Positions 15,544 to 18,908 of a stretch of DNA of 18,908 nucleotides are shown here, piece by piece. The notes under the pieces were generated by a model. The model saw only the letters and a list, made by a program, of their open reading frames with translations. It ran no database searches and was not told the origin of the DNA. The stretch's first letter is position 1. Each line of letters begins with the position of its first letter. The position numbers were made by a program, and so were the translations under genes. This stretch comes from Candidatus Scybalocola fimicaballi (lineage in GTDB: Bacteria > Bacteroidota > Bacteroidia > Bacteroidales > Paludibacteraceae). The DNA lies in NCBI GenBank assembly GCA_002317115.1, contig DCIP01000133.1, positions 1 to 18,908 on the forward strand. The letters are read 5' to 3'.

Positions 15544-16530
15544 ATGGATAGATATAATTTTGTTTTCTTTTTGGAATCATTCTTTGAGTATAACAGAGTG
15601 ATATATGAAAAAATCGGCAAACGCAAGAATGTCAGATCAGTAATGGGTTTCTACCCAGACAATAAAATTTTAAAAATATTATTCCAGCTTCAACATTCAG
15701 AGACAACAAATAAGTATTTCAGCATACCTTGCAAGTCGTTATGGTTCGACACTTACTTCAAAAACGATTTTGAAGACCAAAGCAAACCGATCGTATTCAT
15801 ATTCGATGCGAGATGGCTTGCCTACGACTATATGAGAGACTATGCAGGGTGGCTAAGACAAAGATATCCTGGCTGCAAATTAGTGATAAACTATATTGAT
15901 CTGGTCAAGACATGGCCGGACTGTGCCAAGCCAGACGCGATCCGACACTTGTTCGACCTCTTGGTGACGTATGACAAAGACGACGCAGAAAAATATAATA
16001 TGCTGTGCCACCCTACCGTCTACGAAGAAGCAATCATAGACAAACCGAACGAGACTCCGGTGACAGACGTATTCTTCGTCGGAGGTGCCAAAAACCGAAT
16101 GAAGACAATTCTTGAGACCTACGACACTTTGGAGAAAGCAGGTCTGAATTGCTATTTCTACGTAATGGACGCAAGACCGCCTTACAAACAGGAACGACGT
16201 GGAATCCACTACTTCGACGATATCTGGCTGCCTTACGAAAAATGCATCCAATTCGTACAGAACACAAAATGCGTGTTGGAAATCATGCAACAAGGAGCCA
16301 AAGGAGAGACTCTGCGAGTTTGGGAAGCAATCACATACGGAAAGATGTTGCTAACCAACAATCAATCAATCAAAGATTCGAAATATTATAATCCAGACTA
16401 TATCTCCGTAATTTCCAAGGATGGAGAGATCGACGTCGAGAAAATAAAGAATTTTGAGTGTAAACCTAATCCATTCAAGGATCAGATCACGCCGGAAAAA
16501 TTTCTTGAATTTATCGCAACTAAACTATAG
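15544..16530 (+). CDS. GT-B-like glycosyltransferase, copy 2 of a paralogous pair
   Basis: A 328-residue paralogue of the protein at 8572-9558, same length and alignable without gaps. Differences by hand count: 48 in residues 1-164, 2 in residues 165-274 and 14 in residues 275-328. The conserved block includes TDVFFVGGAKNRMKTI, YFDDIWLPYEKCIQFVQNTK and LEIMQQGAKGETLRVWEAITYGK. In the GT-B fold the C-terminal part binds the nucleotide sugar, so both copies may use the same donor, while the divergent N-terminal half may recognise different acceptors. Starts at ATG 15544 after a probable promoter; first gene of the second unit. No signal peptide. Specificity unknown. Confidence 0.78.
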   Translation: MDRYNFVFFLESFFEYNRVIYEKIGKRKNVRSVMGFYPDNKILKILFQLQHSETTNKYFSIPCKSLWFDTYFKNDFEDQSKPIVFIFDARWLAYDYMRDYAGWLRQRYPGCKLVINYIDLVKTWPDCAKPDAIRHLFDLLVTYDKDDAEKYNMLCHPTVYEEAIIDKPNETPVTDVFFVGGAKNRMKTILETYDTLEKAGLNCYFYVMDARPPYKQERRGIHYFDDIWLPYEKCIQFVQNTKCVLEIMQQGAKGETLRVWEAITYGKMLLTNNQSIKDSKYYNPDYISVISKDGEIDVEKIKNFECKPNPFKDQITPEKFLEFIATKL

Positions 16531-16575
16531 CTCTTACTTATCTAACATGGTTTACGAACCCAAATTTATTAGCTT

Positions 16576-17664
16576 ATGAGAATATTAAATGTTATCCCGC
16601 AACTAGTCTCTGGAGGAGGTGAACGTTTCACTATCGATTTGTGTAACGCAATGGCAGAACAAGGCCATGAGGTTATGCTCGTCGTATTTTTCGCACCAGA
16701 AGGCCAATTAGGCTTTTACAAGGACGACCTTTCAGACAAAGTAAAGTTAGTAAGTTTGGATAAAAAAATGGGATTTGACCTTTCGCTTGGATTCAAGCTA
16801 AGGAAAACCATCCGCGATTTTGCTCCAGATGTTGTAAATTCTCATTTGAGAGCGATGCTTTACATGCCAATACCAGTATTAACAACAAAAGCGAAATTCT
16901 TCCATACTGTCCACAACACAGCAGAAGTGGAAGCAGCCAACTTCATAGGCGGTGCCATAAGAAAATTCATGTTTAAGACAGGAAAGGTGACACCAATCAC
17001 TATTTCGCCTGAGAGTCTTGCGTCTTTTGAGAATTTCTATGGACAGACGGCTCCAATGATTTTCAACGGACGAGATGTGCCGGAAGATTTGGAGGTCAGC
17101 GAAAGTGTCAAAAATGAAATTGACAGCTACAAAAGCACACCTAATTCAAAAGTCATTGTCCATATCGCTCGCTTCACCGACGTAAAAAGACAGGATCTTA
17201 TGGCAAGAGTGTCAAAAAGACTGCACGACGAAGGTTTCGACTTTACAGTAATGCTGATCGGAAAATTATCCGATGAGATTGTCAAAGGCGTAGAAGATGC
17301 AAATTGTCCGATATGCCACGTCCTTGGAGAAAGACATAACCCGTTGGAATATCTGAAAGCGTCGGATTTCTTCTGTTTGTGCTCCACATACGAAGGAATG
17401 CCTATCACATTGATTGAGGCTTTAGGAACAGGAGCAATACCTGTATGCACACCAGTTGGAGGAATTGTTAACGTTGTGAAAGATGGAGACACGGGATTCT
17501 TGTCAACGGACATCTCAGAAGAGGCTTACTATAACGCCTTGAAACGAGCTTTGCAGATGAGCGGCAATGACATTTCTGTCATGAAAACAAAAGTTAAAGA
17601 AACTTACAAGCCCTTCACTATGCGAGAATGTGCAAAAAATTATATAGATTTGTACAATAAATAA
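16576..17664 (+). CDS. Family 4 (GT-B) glycosyltransferase
   Basis: A 362-residue retaining glycosyltransferase. It begins MRILNVIPQLVSGGGERFTIDLCNAM, the Gly-rich loop of the N-terminal domain. The linker to the donor domain is around KVIVHIARFTDVKRQD. The EX7E motif spans Glu273 to Glu281 in TYEGMPITLIEALGTG, followed by IPVCTPVGGIVNVV. No membrane segment or signal is seen. It lies 45 bases after the GT-B-like gene and 6 bases before the next glycosyltransferase, so the three are probably one transcript. Likely adds a residue to the repeat unit in the cytoplasm; donor unknown. Confidence 0.9.
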   Translation: MRILNVIPQLVSGGGERFTIDLCNAMAEQGHEVMLVVFFAPEGQLGFYKDDLSDKVKLVSLDKKMGFDLSLGFKLRKTIRDFAPDVVNSHLRAMLYMPIPVLTTKAKFFHTVHNTAEVEAANFIGGAIRKFMFKTGKVTPITISPESLASFENFYGQTAPMIFNGRDVPEDLEVSESVKNEIDSYKSTPNSKVIVHIARFTDVKRQDLMARVSKRLHDEGFDFTVMLIGKLSDEIVKGVEDANCPICHVLGERHNPLEYLKASDFFCLCSTYEGMPITLIEALGTGAIPVCTPVGGIVNVVKDGDTGFLSTDISEEAYYNALKRALQMSGNDISVMKTKVKETYKPFTMRECAKNYIDLYNK

Positions 17665-17670
17665 AAAATT

Positions 17671-18711
17671 ATGAGATATAAAGTTTCTATAATAGGATAT
17701 TTGGCCAAGCAAAAACCGCTTTTCGATGGTCAGACAGTTAAGACAAAGCAGTTGGCAAGTCTACTACACGCACAACTTTCTGAAGACGAAATCGGAGAGT
17801 TGGACATGCAGAGCATGCGACCATCTCCAGTCTCTTTCTTCTGGAATTTCTTCAAGCTATGTAGAAATAGCGACAATGTGATAATTCTTCCTGCACACGG
17901 AGCGTTATTGCTATTCCCGTTGCTATGTCTTTTGTACAGAGGAAAGAACACAAAGCTGATCTACAATGTGATCGGAGGTTGGCTTGCTGGTTATATCGAG
18001 AAATATTCATATCTAAAGCCTATTTTGAAAAGATTCGACCAGATTTGGGTAGAGACAACGGTGATGAAGAGAGCGTTGGAAGAAAAAGGCTTCAACAACC
18101 TCACAATCGTCCCTAACTTCAAGAATATCACAATTTTGAAGAAAGAAGAGTTGAACATGTCAACGTCTAACCCGATCCGTCTATGTATCTTCTCCCGTAT
18201 CATGGAGATGAAAGGTATCGACGACGCGGTAAACGCAGTAATTGAAACTACAGACAAGAGCACAAACTATTTTTCTTTGGACATTTACGGTCAGATTGAC
18301 CCCACATATACAGAGCATTTCACTGAGTTACAGAAAAATTTTCCTGAGAATATTCGCTATTGTGGCTGTGTCGACGCCACAAAGAGTACAGAGGTTCTTC
18401 GTGAATACGATGCACTTCTATTCCCTACTAAATTCCCGACAGAAGGTTTGCCAGGCACACTAATCGACGCATACTCAGCAGGATTACCTGTAATTTCCGC
18501 AAGATGGCAGAGTTTCACCGACTTTGTTGAGGATGGCAAGACAGGTATCGGCTATACACAGTGCAACTATCAGGAATTGGTGGAGGTATTACGCAAGATC
18601 TCTCAGGATCCATCACTGCTAACGAACAAAAAAGAAGATTGTTTGGTAAAAGCAAAAGAGTATTCCGCAGAGACAGTAGGCAAACAAGTCGCATCTTTAT
18701 TAAACATTTAG
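17671..18711 (+). CDS. GT4-like (GT-B) glycosyltransferase with EX7D variant
   Basis: A 346-residue glycosyltransferase. The N-terminal domain opens YKVSIIGYLAKQKPLFDGQTVKTKQLASLL, and IYNVIGGWLAGYI lies in its middle. The donor domain begins near IRLCIFSRIMEMKGIDDA, a typical GT4 restart. The expected EX7E motif appears as Glu258...Asp266 in TEGLPGTLIDAYSAG, a conservative Glu-to-Asp change at the second acid; this occurs in some GT4 members and need not mean loss of activity. LPVISARW follows. It starts 6 bases after the preceding stop, behind ATAAAAAATT, an A/T-rich start region. No terminator with a clear GC stem follows it. Confidence 0.86.
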   Translation: MRYKVSIIGYLAKQKPLFDGQTVKTKQLASLLHAQLSEDEIGELDMQSMRPSPVSFFWNFFKLCRNSDNVIILPAHGALLLFPLLCLLYRGKNTKLIYNVIGGWLAGYIEKYSYLKPILKRFDQIWVETTVMKRALEEKGFNNLTIVPNFKNITILKKEELNMSTSNPIRLCIFSRIMEMKGIDDAVNAVIETTDKSTNYFSLDIYGQIDPTYTEHFTELQKNFPENIRYCGCVDATKSTEVLREYDALLFPTKFPTEGLPGTLIDAYSAGLPVISARWQSFTDFVEDGKTGIGYTQCNYQELVEVLRKISQDPSLLTNKKEDCLVKAKEYSAETVGKQVASLLNI

Positions 18712-18776
18712 AAAAAAGAAAGATTGACAAGACTACAACCAATACTTTCCTACGAAATATTTAATATTTATACAAG

Positions 18777-18818
18777 TTTCATAAATATATATCAATACTT
18801 TATGCAATATTTATGAAA
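18777..18818. repeat. Perfect 12-bp inverted repeat in the intergenic region
   Basis: TTTCATAAATAT (18777-18788) is mirrored exactly by ATATTTATGAAA (18807-18818), with an 18-base spacer. The right arm ends 6 bases before the promoter box at 18825. It has no GC and no T-run downstream, so it is a poor intrinsic terminator. A regulator-binding operator is plausible. In AT-rich DNA shorter repeats arise by chance, but 12 perfect bases is notable. Confidence 0.6.
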
Positions 18819-18824
18819 AAATTG

Positions 18825-18832
18825 TAGTTTTG
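18825..18832 (+). promoter_or_regulatory. Putative -7 promoter box (TAGTTTTG)
   Basis: TAGTTTTG matches TAnnTTTG and is followed by CAA. TATG at 18801-18804 lies at the right distance (20-base spacer) for a -33 TTTG with one mismatch. The next ATG is 18 bases downstream. The right arm of the inverted repeat lies between the two elements. Confidence 0.6.
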
Positions 18833-18850
18833 CAACTTACTATTATAACC

Positions 18851-18908
18851 ATGCGAATAATGAAAAAGATTAACTGGTTAAACACTTTACTAGGAGTAAC
18901 ATGTGCTT
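18851..18908 (+). CDS. 5' fragment of a gene, probable exported protein (truncated by window edge)
   Basis: From ATG 18851 the frame reads MRIMKKINWLNTLLGVTCA and stays open to the edge. A basic start followed by a hydrophobic stretch suggests a signal peptide. A second in-frame ATG at 18860 would give MKKINWLN, an equally natural start. Function cannot be told from 19 residues. A promoter box lies 18 bases upstream of the first ATG. Confidence 0.55.
   Translation, partial: MRIMKKINWLNTLLGVTCA

Noticed and set aside
18777..18818. Invertible promoter like those of Bacteroides capsule loci.
   Set aside because: The arms are only 18 bases apart and all AT; invertible promoters there have far longer spacers and a different recombination core. 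No invertase gene is in the window.

Overview
The window looks like chromosome from a fibre-degrading member of the Bacteroidota, most likely order Bacteroidales. Three things point there. The first gene ends in a type IX secretion (T9SS) C-terminal sorting domain. Several gene groups are preceded by TAnnTTTG boxes, the -7 promoter element of this phylum. Ribosome binding sites are A-rich rather than Shine-Dalgarno-like. I cannot assign a genus. All recognised genes lie on the + strand.

Region 1 (1-2411): the 3' part of a large secreted carbohydrate esterase whose start lies outside the window. It joins an alpha/beta-hydrolase esterase, a Gln/Gly linker, an SGNH/CE6-like acetylesterase, a CBM6-like module and a T9SS sorting domain. 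A short hexamer repeat array follows its stop codon, then a strong intrinsic terminator.

Region 2 (2412-5793): an MIO-type aromatic amino-acid ammonia-lyase (of the kind usually auto-named hutH, but closer in motif to tyrosine ammonia-lyase), then an outer-membrane beta-barrel protein and a DUF4348-like exported protein. A hairpin plus T-run closes the group.

Region 3 (5795-18711): a surface polysaccharide (capsule/O-antigen/exopolysaccharide type) locus in two units. The first (5898-15318) holds a GT2 glycosyltransferase, a Wzx-like flippase, an unusual GT-B-like glycosyltransferase, a Wzy-like polymerase, a GT4 glycosyltransferase, a UDP-glucuronate 4-epimerase-like enzyme, UDP-glucose 6-dehydrogenase and a polysaccharide deacetylase. 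A 16-bp-stem terminator and a probable promoter separate it from the second unit (15544-18711): a paralogue of the GT-B-like enzyme and two GT4-type glycosyltransferases. Together they suggest a Wzx/Wzy-dependent heteropolysaccharide containing a hexuronic acid (GlcA and/or GalA), with possible de-N-acetylation. No initiating sugar-phosphate transferase, Wzz/Wzc chain-length regulator or Wza exporter is present, so those functions must be encoded elsewhere.

Region 4 (18712-18908): an AT-rich intergenic stretch with a perfect 12-bp inverted repeat and a promoter box, then the first codons of another gene that runs off the right edge.

Most notable: two post-stop GWWRAC hexamer arrays about 10.7 kb apart; the GT-B-like paralogue pair, whose central 110 residues differ at only 2 positions despite about 46 silent codon changes; and a TAL-like ammonia-lyase with no histidine-utilisation or polyene genes around it. 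I found no RNA genes, insertion sequences or CRISPR arrays, and no gene-free stretch exceeds 300 bases.
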